The notes: a model not told the origin generated them from the letters alone. Numbered from the stretch's first letter, positions 47,889 through 58,691 are shown. The stretch: 64,000 nt of DNA from Lantana camara (GCA_037501455.1 CM074856.1:101277001-101341000); one strand, 5' to 3'. Program-made: numbers and translations.

Positions 47889-48698
47889 TGATGGGTTCAG
47901 AAACGTGTGGATCCGAATCCGATCACTTTACGATTTGTAATTGTGGAGGAAACCACCGGAGCTTCGCCGGAAATGAGAAAGTGGGTTCTACCTGTTGGGA
48001 CAAGCACAAGAAAAGTCAGAAGGCCAAGCTGGGGGAACTGGGGGTGATACCCAGTTTGGCTCTCCGACGCTCAAGTCAGTTCAAGGTATGAAGAAATATG
48101 AGTTCAGTCACAGTTTCAGTGATGAAGAATGCTTACCAGTGTAGAAGATGACTTTGGCTATTTATAGTTGAGGGTCAAGGGCCCTTTGGTCATTTTCCTC
48201 AAGTGGTCCTGGCCGAATGTTGCCCTAACACGTGGCACCATGAGAGAGAAACCTAGGAGGAATCTTCTGCAAAAGCGGCTGAAAGTTGGTGCTGGCAACA
48301 GTGGCAGGTGCGCGGGCATGTACGATGTGTCAGAGAGCCATTTGGGTGGTTGGTAACGAGGGCTTATGAGCCCGCTCGTGACAACCAAGAGTATCGGAAG
48401 CCAAGATATCCGCTGAGGGGAATGAAGGCTCCAGTTCAAGTAACGAGCCAAAGGGGAGGCCACTCTGAGGGAGTGTGACGCTCGAAGAGGGCTCCCTTGG
48501 CACGTGGACATGCCAATCATACAGTATGAATGGCGCTCGTGAGAGTGACAGCGCTCGTTGGGCTTAACTCATGAAGAAGGACTGTGCTCGTTGTGTTTAG
48601 CGCTCGTGCGCTGATGGGTGCAGCCTTGGGGAGACAGATGTCATCATCTCGGTGATGCCACGTGTCTTACGCGGGACGATCGTATTTTGACCCCATCA
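47889..48698 (-). repeat. 5' LTR of the minus-strand Tat element (810 bp)
   Basis: It has the same ends as the 3' LTR. The TATA box on the minus strand is at 48166-48158. It retains the 18-bp segment GAGAGTGACAGCGCTCGT missing from the 3' LTR. Followed by TSD AAATT. Confidence 0.93.
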
Positions 48699-49001
48699 AA
48701 ATTACTCCCAAGTACTTATTAATTTTTAATTCATATTTCTAATAATAAAATTTTATATTATAAATCTACAAAAAAAATATTATATTTTTACCGTAGATAA
48801 AAAATAAAAAAATATCACATGCACATTTATATTTTATTGATATATATTATAAAAAATACTACATATTATTTTATTTATATTTAAATTGAATCTTATAATA
48901 TATTATAATATTTATTGTCATAATTAATATTTTTTAATTTTTAATCGTAATTTATAAAATTGATGAGTTTATTTTTACGGAAATTTTTCCAACAAATTAT
49001 C

Positions 49002-51837
49002 TGTAACGCCCCGTTTTCAATTTATGCATTATGTGATAATTTATATACATTGTATAACCTTAGATGCATTATATTTTCTATGAACTTATATGAAATAATT
49101 GTTAACGTGGAATATACGTGAATTAATTGTTAACGTGTCTAATTGCTATTATGTGACCTTATTTGATCATTTCATAACTATATGGACTTAATTGCACTAA
49201 CATAATTGGATTTATTTAATCAATTACCATAGAATGAAAATTGATTGCATGCATTTAAATATTTCAAGGACTAAGTTGCAAAAAGTGGTGAGTCATGTAT
49301 TTTAGTGGAAGACTTTGTAAAATATCTTATATCATCTTAACTCTTCCATTACATTCCATTTCATTTCATTTCATCAAAATATCATCCAAATACACACACA
49401 CACACACACACACACAAAATCACGTTACCCACACCAAGAAGAGAAGGAGAAGATTTCATTCATTTTCAAGCTAGATTTTGGAGGTCTTGAGGAGCTAGAA
49501 GCATCATCATCATCATACCATCTTCTCATCCCATCTTTCCTTCATTTTAGAGGTACAAGTGAAGTTATATGAATTCCTTGAATTATATTTGTTTAGGGTT
49601 TGTTGTTGAGGTGATGAATTCTTGAGTGTTTATAGTTGGAAGCATGTTTAAGATCTTTAACCTTCAAAGCTTGCATGAATTCATAACTTATGTGAAAGTT
49701 GGAAATCACATAAATATGTGGGTTTTTGGGATGAATTATTGAGGATCTATGCATGTTTTCTTGGATTATATGATGCCTAATTGATATATATGAATTATAT
49801 GCATGATATATGTTGTTTTGGAGTGATTTAATTACCTTGGTTTGGTGTTGTATTGATTTGGGAGCCGAGCCTTGCCCTGTTTTCCCTTCGTATTGCTGCT
49901 GTAGCATGATCCACGGGCGTGGATTTTTGTACATGGAGAAATCCACGGCCTTGGATCTTTCTATGTTTTCTATCCGAGTTTGTTTTGCTTCGTTCTCCCT
50001 CATACGAACTCCGATTGACCTGATTTTTGAACCCACGGAAAGGTGTTGAAGTCTAGAACAACTTCCAATTGAAATCACCTCAATATCCTTTCCCATTTGT
50101 AAGATATTATCAATTCATTTGGGTGTCGCTGCTTTATCGACAAACTGCAATCATCCAACTTCAAGCTTACGCCATTTTCTCCTCACTTTGAACTAGAAAA
50201 CGAACCATATATCCTTGGAAAGCCCTTTGTGTCTAGTTTCATTTCCAATAAACAAAACTCAATTCCCACTTCTATAATTAAAGATATTCCAGTTTTCCCC
50301 CAGTATGTACGTTTCTTAAAATTGTCCGTTTTTATCAAACTTCACCAAAACCTTCCTTATTGCATTCCTTTCACTTCCTTGGCTCCCATATGTGACTTAT
50401 ATGTTATATATGCTTGGTAAATTGATAAGTATGCTCCTACTTGACACTTCTTGGTACTTAATTGCTCAAACGTGATTGTGTGATTCCATGCCTTATATGA
50501 ATTGAACTTGAAATGATTGAATGATATGAATATGTGACTCCTTGAGAGTGATTTCATCTCTTAGATGTTAATTGGTTCTCATACATGCTAAGTGTCACTT
50601 GATTGCTAGTTTTACTTAACTACATGAGCATTGCCGTGCGTCATACTTGGTCTCATATTGAGTCTTATCTCACGAGTTTCCACTATTTCCTTTCTTGTCC
50701 AGTTTTTCTCCAGGGCGGAGATCATTGACCGTTTGGGCACTTTCTTGTATCCTTGTCTTATTTCGTCGTTCGTCAGGTGAGGTTTAATTTCTAGATATAT
50801 AGAACCCATATAGCCCTATGTGATGATTTAAGCCAAAATGTATCTATATATCTATAGTTTTCTAAACTCTATTGATTTTCAACTGATTCCATTGAACTGA
50901 TTGATTGATTGATTGATCGGTTGTTTTGGCGAGTAAAACATGTTAACTTTGGCCCCGAGGGTAATGTATTAAGCCAACCGAGGATGCAAGGGCTGACGGG
51001 GTAACTCTTGCACTATCTTTACAAACCTTGGGATGCCCCCTGAACCCACTAGGAGATTAGTGGGGGAAGGAGTTCCGGGCATAGGGACTCATGAACCCTA
51101 TGCTCAATGAGATTGGATGGTGGGGCCTTGCAATCCCCCATCACCCGGAGGAAGAAGGGTGGACGAAAATTGCTAATTGTGCACTAATTTGTATTGCTTG
51201 ATCACTTAATTAATTACAACTGAATTATTGTACACTGTCGGAGAAAGGTTGGAGATTTGCCCTCATTCGCCGGGCCACTGATTGAATTGAATTGAATTGA
51301 TTGTATTGTTAAATTGATTAGTTGTAATCTCGGGTGAGTTGTCTTTTATTATTGAACTTATATTGCTTCTCTTTTATAAACCCTTACCCGAGATTATGCC
51401 TTGCATGGTAATTGCGCTAATATTTATTTATAAACCCCTCGCTCAGTCCGTGTTGGACTGACACCTCAACTTTTCAGTTTTTGCAGGTTGTGTGCTAGGC
51501 GGGGTCGAGTCAAGTTTTATCGTTTTGCGTCTAGTATTGTCATTTTACTTTGGCATGTACCTTATTGATACTTATGCCTTTTGCTTTGGTTGATAAGTGG
51601 TATGATATTGTATTGATATGTATATTGGTACCTATAAGTAATGATTGAATTATTATTTTCGCTTTTATTGTTCAGAGTTGATTGATTGGTTTGGGGTTAG
51701 TCCTGCCTAGCTTTGTGGTCGTTTTTTTTTATTGTCACCCGTTCGCTATAGCCTTAGTTCATGTACGCATCATCCATTTCGTATGTGGATTGAGCTATAG
51801 TGCGGGGGTGTGGCATCTCGGCGTTCCGAGTGCTACA
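49002..51837 (+). repeat. Solo large LTR, 2,836 bp, TSD TTATC
   Basis: It starts TGTAACGCCCCG and ends GAGTGCTACA, flanked by a perfect 5-bp duplication TTATC (48997-49001 and 51838-51842). Contents include an AC microsatellite (about 49,392-49,416), a palindrome pair (49,910-49,956), an inverted GTCCG...CGGAC-like phrase near a CAACTTTTCAG, and a GTGCTAGGCGGGGTCGAGTC block. It is the same family as the minus-strand LTR at 32,139-37,229. No coding region; short ORFs (for example 49593-50096, minus) are unsupported. Confidence 0.88.
49910..49956. repeat. Palindrome pair in the solo large LTR
   Basis: ATCCACG-GG-CGTGGAT (49910-49925) is a perfect 7-bp stem. ATCCA-CGGCCT-TGGAT (about 49,941-49,956) is a 5-bp stem with near-complete extension. 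About 15 bp of TTTGTACATGGAGAA separates them. Confidence 0.8.
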
Positions 51838-52244
51838 TTATCCGTTAAAAAAGAACTAATTTTTTCTCAATGGAAAAGTAGTAAGTATCTCTTTACATAA
51901 TCTGTACTAATATCAAAATTTAAATTTTACATAACAAAAATTGAGGTATCCAAGTTGGTTTGTACATCAATTTCTTGTCATTGGAACACATGTTAGAATC
52001 CCAGCATGCTACAAAATTTTGAATTTTTATGAAAAAATCTGGTCCAATTGGTCTGCGAAGCGGGCCGGTCCGGTTCCTTAGCCTGTTTTGGACTGGTTTT
52101 CACCGGTTCAAACTGGTCCGACCGTGGACTGGTTTTAAGGCCCTAACCGGACCGGACAAGCGGCCGGTCACCGGTTGAACCGGTCCGACCGGCCGGTCCG
52201 GTCCGGGTTTCAAAACACAGCTTGTGCGGATTAGTTTTTGAATA

Positions 52245-52640
52245 GGGATATTTATATTTAATTATCCAACATTTAGGTCTAACTACAACGTAATCTATTA
52301 TTAATAAAAAATTATAATTTAATCCTTATAAATCTTGTTTGGTTTGAGGTCATTTAACGGAATTTGTAAAATACATTTATACCCCTAACAGTTTTATTAG
52401 TGTTAAATTGAATATATGATCAAAATTACAAAATTATCCCTAATGTTTACAAATATAAACAAAACGATCCCTACAAATTATGAATTTAACAATAAATCAG
52501 GGGTTTTTTTGGAATGACATAACGGAACCCTAGGGACCACAAACCGTTTTCAACGTTAGGGACTAAAATGTAATTTTCGAATAATGATGGAGTGCGTTAT
52601 AGTTAGGCCCAAATATAGGATGGTTAGATATAAATTTCCC
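52245..52640. mobile_element. Mutator-type MITE, 396 bp, 9-bp TSD
   Basis: Terminal inverted repeats of about 45 bp: GGGATATTTATATTTAATTA at the left and, from the right end, GGGAAATTTATATCTAACCA, continuing into …GGYCTAACTAYAACG. A perfect 9-bp duplication TTTTGAATA flanks it (52236-52244 and 52641-52649), the size expected for Mutator-like elements. No coding capacity. Confidence 0.88.
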
Positions 52641-52789
52641 TTTTGAATATACATTTTTTTGAACCCACTGAAATTTAAATAATCAATACATTGGTTAGAC
52701 ACCTTAAAATTTTTTAATATAGTGTATTATGTGTCATGGGGGCCCCATAGAACGCAATGCAATGAGCCTAGAATGTGTGTACTTCACCC

Positions 52790-53520
52790 TAGGGGTGAGC
52801 AGAACCGAACCGAAACCGAAATCGAACCGACGAAAACCGAACCGAACCAAACCGAGGCTATTCGGTTTCGGTTTCGGTTTCGGTTTCGGTTAATGATATT
52901 TAATTTTTTCGGTTTTGGTTCGATTTCGGTAAAAAGCGAATGGTTTTCGGTTTTTACCGAACCTAGCTTTATAAGTGAATAATGTTTCTAAAATTGGGGC
53001 TGCATTCTGGACTTCTATTTTCATCACTTACGTCGGCACTCCAAAGTTTTGATCGGCCTCCTCCAGATCTCCTTCAACAGCACAGGTAGAGAAGAATAAA
53101 AGGAGTTGTAACTTTGTGAGATTGGCCCATGGCGCACGACACATTCCTTTTTCTTTTGAATTTTACCTTTCCACTTTCCTCTCTATTTACTGCTACTGGT
53201 ATAGCTCCAAATTTTGTAGTGATTGGCTTGGATTTTGTTAGAAATTATATCCTTTGTTTGTTTTTTCTCACTTACAGAAGCTAGAAGGAGCTTTAGCACT
53301 AAGTTTGTTTGTTTGTTTGTTTGTTTGTTTGTTTTTTTTTTTTTTTAATTTTTCAGTGTTTCGGTTTTTTATCGAAACCGAACCGAAATAAATCGGTTTT
53401 TACCAAACCGAAACCAAACCTTTCGGTTCGGTAAATGGTTAGCATTTTAGCTAACCGAAAATTCGGTTAACCGAAACCGAAAAACCGAATTTTTTGTTTT
53501 TTACCGAATGCTCACCCCTA
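52790..53520. mobile_element. hAT-type MITE, 731 bp, 8-bp TSD
   Basis: Ends are TAGGGGTGAGCA...TGCTCACCCCTA with a perfect 8-bp duplication CTTCACCC (52782-52789 and 53521-53528). Subterminal regions are built from AACCGA/TCGGTT words on both sides, which can fold back over about 150 bp. A GTTTG microsatellite (about 53,303-53,331) and a T-run lie inside. ORF 52722-52982 is only the low-complexity repeat and not a gene. Confidence 0.9.
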
Positions 53521-53869
53521 CTTCACCCTTTGCTAAATTGATTCCCATCATATCTAAATTCTCAACCACCACCTTATAAAACGCTTATGTGAATTATTTT
53601 AAGATTAATATTTTTTTTGAACCAACTAAAATTTAAACTGGTTTAAAACTCGTTAAAACTTGTAGATGCCTTTTCCCTTTTCTTTGCTTCTCCATTAACT
53701 TGCAAATTTTTCGGTCGTTACCTCACCTTACAGTGTTTAATTCTTTATCAATCAAAATTTTAATTATTCATAAAAATTTAAACACTCAAGCTGCAAAATT
53801 TCAATCTAAATTTCACTATATATATGGTTGGTGGGGGTGTGTGAAATACTACTACAAAAACAAAGCTTC
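53521..53869. other. Spacer downstream of the EBF gene
   Basis: No gene seen. It contains the second part of a local duplication (about 53,521-53,590) and a phrase TTTTTTTGAACC-ACT-AAATTTAAA (53,611-53,638) that also occurs at 52,654-52,679. Confidence 0.6.
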
Positions 53870-53875
53870 TTTATT
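53870..53875 (-). terminator. Candidate polyadenylation signal of the EBF gene
   Basis: AATAAA on the minus strand lies about 640 nt after the stop codon. That would give a long 3' UTR, as is typical for EBF mRNAs. The minus-strand ORF at 54147-54464 would lie within this UTR and is not called as a gene. Which signal is used is not known. Confidence 0.4.
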
Positions 53876-54512
53876 ACATCAAAAGGAGGTAGAAGCATAG
53901 TACAATCAACAGACCAGGAAATCTGCACAAACAAAGACTAAAACATCCTATGAAAAAACAGGACAAGGCAACAAAACCAGACACAGGAGAGAGGCAGTTT
54001 GTCATGACCATGTCCTAAGTGGCAGATTACCATAATCTGAAAGTTATCCAATGACAACTACTTCCGAGTGACCACACACACATTTGAAAGGTACAAACTC
54101 ACTAGGGAAGCTTTAAGAAAAGACTAGACCGGACGGAGACGAACATTCAGGAAATTTGAAATAATACGGAAAAGAAACTCGCAGAAGCTTTGCTGACACA
54201 CACTACAGCCCATATAACACTGGGAAGTAAACCAAGTATAGCTCGATCTCTGATGAAGGGAAGTGTAGCACCATAATAGGAAAGCAAGAAAGCCCGACCT
54301 GTGACCCGTATTCTTAAGAAACCAAAGGCAGTCAAAGAGGCAGCCTCGAAAAGACTAAAAAGTTTTGCAACAGGCTTGTCAAATACAAAGAAGCCTGCAA
54401 AAACAAAAAAAAACTGCTTTGCCTTGAGTCTCCTTGAAAACAATCGAGTCGAGTGAGCTATCACAAAAAATGGGGTTCTCTAAATCCTTCAAATTCCCCT
54501 CGGATAATCTAC

Positions 54513-57108
54513 TCAAGATAGAATATCACATCTCCACAAGTTCTCGGCAAGCATCTCAATGGTGCTGCTGCTAATGGAATTGCAGTGTTGGAGATTCAAA
54601 CCCACGAGTGAACTTCCCAGTTTTTCAAGGGCCGACATGCTCCCGTTCGATATCATGGGGCAGCCTGATAACGAAAGAATCTGAAGATTGGTTTGCACTC
54701 CGTTCGACAAAGCAGAAATGCCAGAGTCCGTGATGGAACACTTTGAAACATCAAGATCATTGAGCAAGGGGCAGTTTTCAGCAAGTGCAGCCAAACTAGC
54801 ATCAGTAATCTTACGGCAGCCGTCAAGATTTAGCAACTCGAGTGTTCCTCCATGCAGTCTGCCTAAGGCCAACACGATAGCGTCTGTCAAATTCGAGCAG
54901 TCGCTGAGATTAACCTTAGCAAGTCCTACCTCACAGCATTCTAGAAGTGGGAGAAGACCAGCCTCGGTGATCCCACAAAGGCCACTGAGGTCTAAGTGAT
55001 GGAGCTGAGGGCAGAGCTTACCAACCATAGCCAAGCTGGTACTTCCAAATCCGGGGCAGCTTCGGATAGACAAAGATCTAAGAGATTCACATGGAGAAAG
55101 CATGGGAAATTCGGTTGATAGATCCTTGATTCCCATGCATTTAACAAGGGAAACGGATTTTAGTTTAGAACTAGAGCTGGAAAGAGCAGATAAAATTCCT
55201 GTTTGGGTGATCCGGTTGCACTCCTCCAATTGCAAGCTCTCAAGAACAGCAGCATTTTTCGCGAAAGCTACAATCCCGTTATCAGAAACGAAGCAGCATT
55301 TTCTTAGACACATGTGTTTGAGATTTGGGCAACCCCGACCAACCGCTTCGAAGCTCAAATCGGTTATCCCCCTACACGAAGTGAGAGTTAAAGACGAGAG
55401 GGATTGAAGACCTTTTGCATTGCCCATCACCCAAAACCCCTTCTGGCTCACGTTTTGAAGCCCACATAGGACAAGACTGGTAATGGCCTTCCCGTAGTGT
55501 CCTATTACAGCGACTGAGTAATCGGTGATGTTAAGAGCCTGAAGTTTGACTTTGGTCAAGACGGACGACACTGAGGACAAAAGGCTAGCAATACCATTAT
55601 CCCCAACAAGCGGGCAATCTTTGATAGTGATCGACTGTAGCTTACGACAGAATTTGGCAACTGTTTGAAGTCCCTCGTTGCCAATGTTCAAACACGATTC
55701 GATTGTTATAGAGGTCAAATTGGGACAGCTCTCGGCAATTGCTGCAAGACCCTTGTTAGAGATTGATGGACACTGGCAAAGGTCTAGCTTCTCTAGTGAA
55801 TGGCATTCCCTAGCTATTTCAAATAGACCTTCATCGCCAATAGTGGGTACATTCCATAAAGAAAGAACCCTCAATGAAGGGCAACCACGCGCTATTACTG
55901 ACAAGCCGAAGTTAGAAACACCCCTCACAGAGTGGGTCCCACGAATCAAAAGCTTTCCAAGCCCTCCACGGCTAGAAGTACCGACCGCGATAGCAGCAAG
56001 CCTAGCATCCGTTGCTTTCTTTCCTTCCACACACCTCGTGAGGTATCCATCACACTCCATTTCAACAACCTCATCTGCTGAGATCTCTTTCTTATTGTCA
56101 TTATTGCCACTCAGATCGGAATTGCGCAAACTACTCAACACCATTAACCAGCGCTTGGAAACACAGGCAGAGGTACTCCTCTCCACACCCCCCGGCAACC
56201 GTCTGAAGATCTCGAATAAGCATTCATCTGGGAGTAAGTCAATGGATGGTCTTTTGTCCTCAAATAGATCGGTGCCAACAACGCATGGGCCAGAGATGCG
56301 GGACCGTTTTCTAGGGGGGCAGTAGATCTCCACATGAGGGCCAATGGAGTACACAAGGCCAGAATCTCCAGAGCATAAAGAGCCAGACCCAGAAAGGAAA
56401 TCGTCATCACCTGATAGGCAAGAAATAAAGTCAGCTACATTTGGATTGGAGTTCTCATATGGAATGAAATTGTACCGAAATCAGTCGATGCCAGATCTAG
56501 ATGCATACTTCGGGGTTTCTTAAGACAGGAAAAATATAATCTCGTTAACGGAGATAATCTCTTAGAAGTGCTATACCCCATTCTTTTTTTTTTTTTTTCT
56601 AATTTAATCTAACAAGATCAAGTGAAGTATCCTTCTCAGTGGGATAGTTGCTGCAGAAACCAATTGAATTGATAAGCCAAAATTAATCTAACTACAATAG
56701 AAGTATTTCTCATATAAGTGAGGCAGAAATCTTGTGTTCATCTAAAACAACAATAAAAGTGGTTCCAAGTATGCAAGGCAAAAGTCATGTATCCATGGAA
56801 TTCTATTTGCAGATCCGTAAGCGTTATTGTTATTCTAAACATAATCCATTTAAAACCTAGCAAGAAAATAATAACATTAATGAAATTCCAAAAGGAACGC
56901 ATGGGTTGCTATTCATAAAACCAAAAACAAGATCTTACTGATACGAATAGAATGTATTGACCACCTTCATAAGGACAAAAATTAAACCACAAACCCCAAC
57001 TATCTAACAAAGTAGTTCACCACTAACAGTACAAAAGCAAGAAATCTTAAAACTAACAGAAATAAATACTCCAGATAACTCACCCCTGTAATTGACAAGA
57101 GCAGGCAT
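54513..57108 (-). CDS. EBF1: EIN3-binding F-box protein (EBF1/EBF2 type), two exons
   Basis: Exon 1 is 57108-57084 (25 nt, MPALVNYRG), the intron 57083-56411 (673 nt, G|GTGAGT...CTATCAG|G), exon 2 56410-54513 (TGA). The predicted protein has 640 residues, within the family range (about 620-670). A basic PPRKRSR segment lies near residues 40-46, the F-box at about 65-105 (LLPDECLFEIFRRL), then leucine-rich repeats to the end in the C-x2-(L/I)-x-D form typical of this family. In Arabidopsis such proteins are substrate receptors of nuclear SCF ubiquitin ligases that send EIN3/EIL1 to the proteasome and so restrain ethylene responses. The tiny first exon and phase-1 intron match the usual EBF gene structure. 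The frame is intact. It could equally be the EBF2 paralogue; the symbol marks the family. Confidence 0.93.
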
Positions 57109-57209
57109 GGCAGTTCGTCACACGAAAACCCACAAAAGACAGCAAAAAAAATGAAACTTTTCAACAAATTCAATATAGGCCAGATCAGGATTTCAGGCGA
57201 TTTTTGCAT
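56144..57209 (-). other. Overlapping upstream ORF of the EBF mRNA (spliced)
   Basis: An ATG at 57209, 101 nt before the EBF start and out of frame with it, opens a frame that crosses the EBF start, is spliced at the same intron (57083-56411) without loss of frame, and ends at 56144 in exon 2: 131 codons including the stop. A second, short upstream ORF (ATG 57226, 13 codons, stop near 57,187) precedes it. Whether these are in the mRNA depends on the start site, which I place near 57,315 from the TATA box. Confidence 0.45.
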
Positions 57210-57345
57210 TCCAACCAGAAGATCATGCAAGATTCACGAACAACAAACCCCACAGTGTTGGGGGAAAAAGAAGAGAGGGAAAAAAAAGAAAAGAAAAGAG
57301 GAAGGAAGAAAAACGTTGCTTTTCCCAAAATAGTTTTGTTTTAAG

Positions 57346-57354
57346 TTATATATA
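57346..57354 (-). promoter_or_regulatory. Candidate TATA box of the EBF gene
   Basis: On the minus strand TATATATAA lies about 240 bp upstream of the EBF ATG. The stretch after it is CT-rich (TTTTCTTTTC phrases near 57,280-57,300), typical of plant 5' leaders. No other convincing core element was seen. Confidence 0.5.
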
Positions 57355-57769
57355 AATGGGCCTTCAAATGCAACATGCATGAATATATATATTTTATGTA
57401 TGTTTATTATAACAGCATCGACATTTGGTGAGGTGTCAAAAGTCTTTAGATACATGAATTGATGAGGGCCCAAAAAACCAGTGCTCTGAATTGTTACATC
57501 GTTCAATGAATCATGCCCTGAAACCGGCTTCCTCGGTTGCAGCTCTTTATCCTGCCACTTGTGCGCAAATTTTTCAAAATTTTGGGTTTTTTTAGACCAG
57601 CTACGGCTACCCTTGTCCCGCTCTTAACCGTGTAAAAAATTCTCTTCATTGTGCATGATGCATTGTACCTTTGCTATTCCGGATAATTATGAATAACTTC
57701 ATATGTTAGCTTTAAACTTAAAAAACAAAACAGAATTCAAACCTTGAATAATTAAACGAAGAATTAACG
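57355..57769. other. Upstream region of the EBF gene
   Basis: About 410 bp of AT-rich sequence with no ORF of note. It should contain the proximal promoter. I did not find an EIN3-type or GCC-box element I would defend. Confidence 0.4.
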
Positions 57770-58691
57770 AAAGGTCCCTAGTATACAACTACACTTTTCC
57801 TAACCCCCCAATTGTTTTTTTACATGTTTTAAGGACCAAATATTAATAAAAGTTTTCCTAAACCCCCCTATTTCATGTAAAAAGACTAAGATACCCTTAA
57901 TAAAATTTGAAAAATTACCCCCAATACCCTTTTTTTTCTTCCCTTTTTTCTTTTTCTTTTTCCTTTTTTTCTCCCTTTCTTCTTCCTATTTTTTCTGTTG
58001 AACCCGCAGGTTCACTTGCGGCGGCGCTGCCACCGTCTCCAGCCACTTTCCGGAGACGGGACTACGTGTTTTAACTCATTTCGATACCGCGACTTCATTG
58101 GTATCAACCACATCTATTGAAAATGGCCGAAGAAGGCGCCGGGAGGCCCGCCGGAAACCTGCAAATTTCAATAGAAAATGGGTTTTCCGTCCGGCGATTT
58201 TCTCCGGTGAAAATGGTATGGATCTTGAAGTTCTCGACATGATAAACATATTGCACGGAACGAATTCGATTTTCGTCAAGCGGTTTGTGAGTTATCATCA
58301 TTTCTTTTTTAGATCTAAAATTTTTAGATTTGAAATTTGGGACAAATGAATTCGAATTTTGGAAAATTAACCGAAGCTATGGAACGAGGACGAGAAGTAC
58401 GTGCCCGGTGAATTTTTTGGGAATTTTTGGACCACCTCCGACGTTGGTCCGACGGTGGTGCTGCGGCGGCCCGACGGTGGTGGCGGCGGAGCTCCGGCGA
58501 ATGTCTTGAGGAAGAAGATGATGGTGTGGAAGAAGTGAAAATGGAGTGGAAAAAGTAAAAAAATAGGGGTAAAGTAAACTTTTTAGGTGATTGGGGGGTT
58601 CAGAAAAAATGTTTTGTGTATTGGGGATTGTAAATATATAAAAATTGAATTGGGGGGTTTTGAATAAGTATTAGGGATATTTGGTCCTTTT
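57770..58691. mobile_element. Putative TIR element, about 0.92 kb
   Basis: The left end (AAAGGTCCCTAGTATAC, then CCTAACCCCCCAATT) and the right end on the other strand (AAAAGGACCAAATATCCCTAA, then AAAACCCCCCAATT) form a long imperfect inverted repeat, suggesting a Mutator-like non-autonomous element. No convincing 9-bp duplication was found. The GC-rich centre (58,000-58,500, CCGGCG/CGCCGG words) holds short ORFs that I do not regard as genes. Confidence 0.5.

Larger units (their letters stand above)
39218..48698 (-). mobile_element. Tat-lineage gypsy element, minus strand, internally deleted
   Basis: The whole element is 9,481 bp with a perfect target-site duplication AAATT (39213-39217 and 48699-48703). 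Read on the minus strand: 5' LTR 48698-47889, primer site 47884-47867, shortened gag-pol 47797-44905, two minisatellites, antisense gene (plus strand 40651-43529), polypurine tract, 3' LTR 40009-39218. It is a different family from the array: LTRs do not match overall, but LTR tips, primer site and polypurine tract do. LTRs differ by six substitutions and one 18-bp indel (about 0.8% substitutions), so insertion is recent. Confidence 0.93.
39045..52220. mobile_element. hAT-like element split by two nested insertions
   Basis: The left end reads CTATGTTTTGAAACCCGGAC and the right end, on the other strand, CTGTGTTTTGAAACCCGGAC: one mismatch in 20. Flanking 8-mers are CTTGTGCA (39037-39044) and CTTGTGCG (52221-52228), 7 of 8 identical. 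Its own sequence is 39045-39217, 48704-49001 and 51843-52220, about 850 bp, rich in ACCGG/CCGGT near both ends. No transposase is present. The Tat element and a solo LTR lie inside, so this element is older than both. Confidence 0.75.

Noticed and set aside
49593..50096. 167-codon minus-strand ORF in the large solo LTR
   Set aside because: No domain or composition signal, and related LTRs do not keep it open.
52722..52982. ORF with RFRFRFR-type repeats
   Set aside because: It is the translation of the AACCGA/TCGGTT hexamer array of a MITE.
54147..54464. 105-codon minus-strand ORF downstream of EBF
   Set aside because: It lies in the probable EBF 3' UTR, has no recognisable domain and no promoter of its own.
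58098..58349. 83-codon ORF in the GC-rich centre of the TIR element
   Set aside because: Two other frames are equally open, there is no domain, and it sits inside a probable non-autonomous element.
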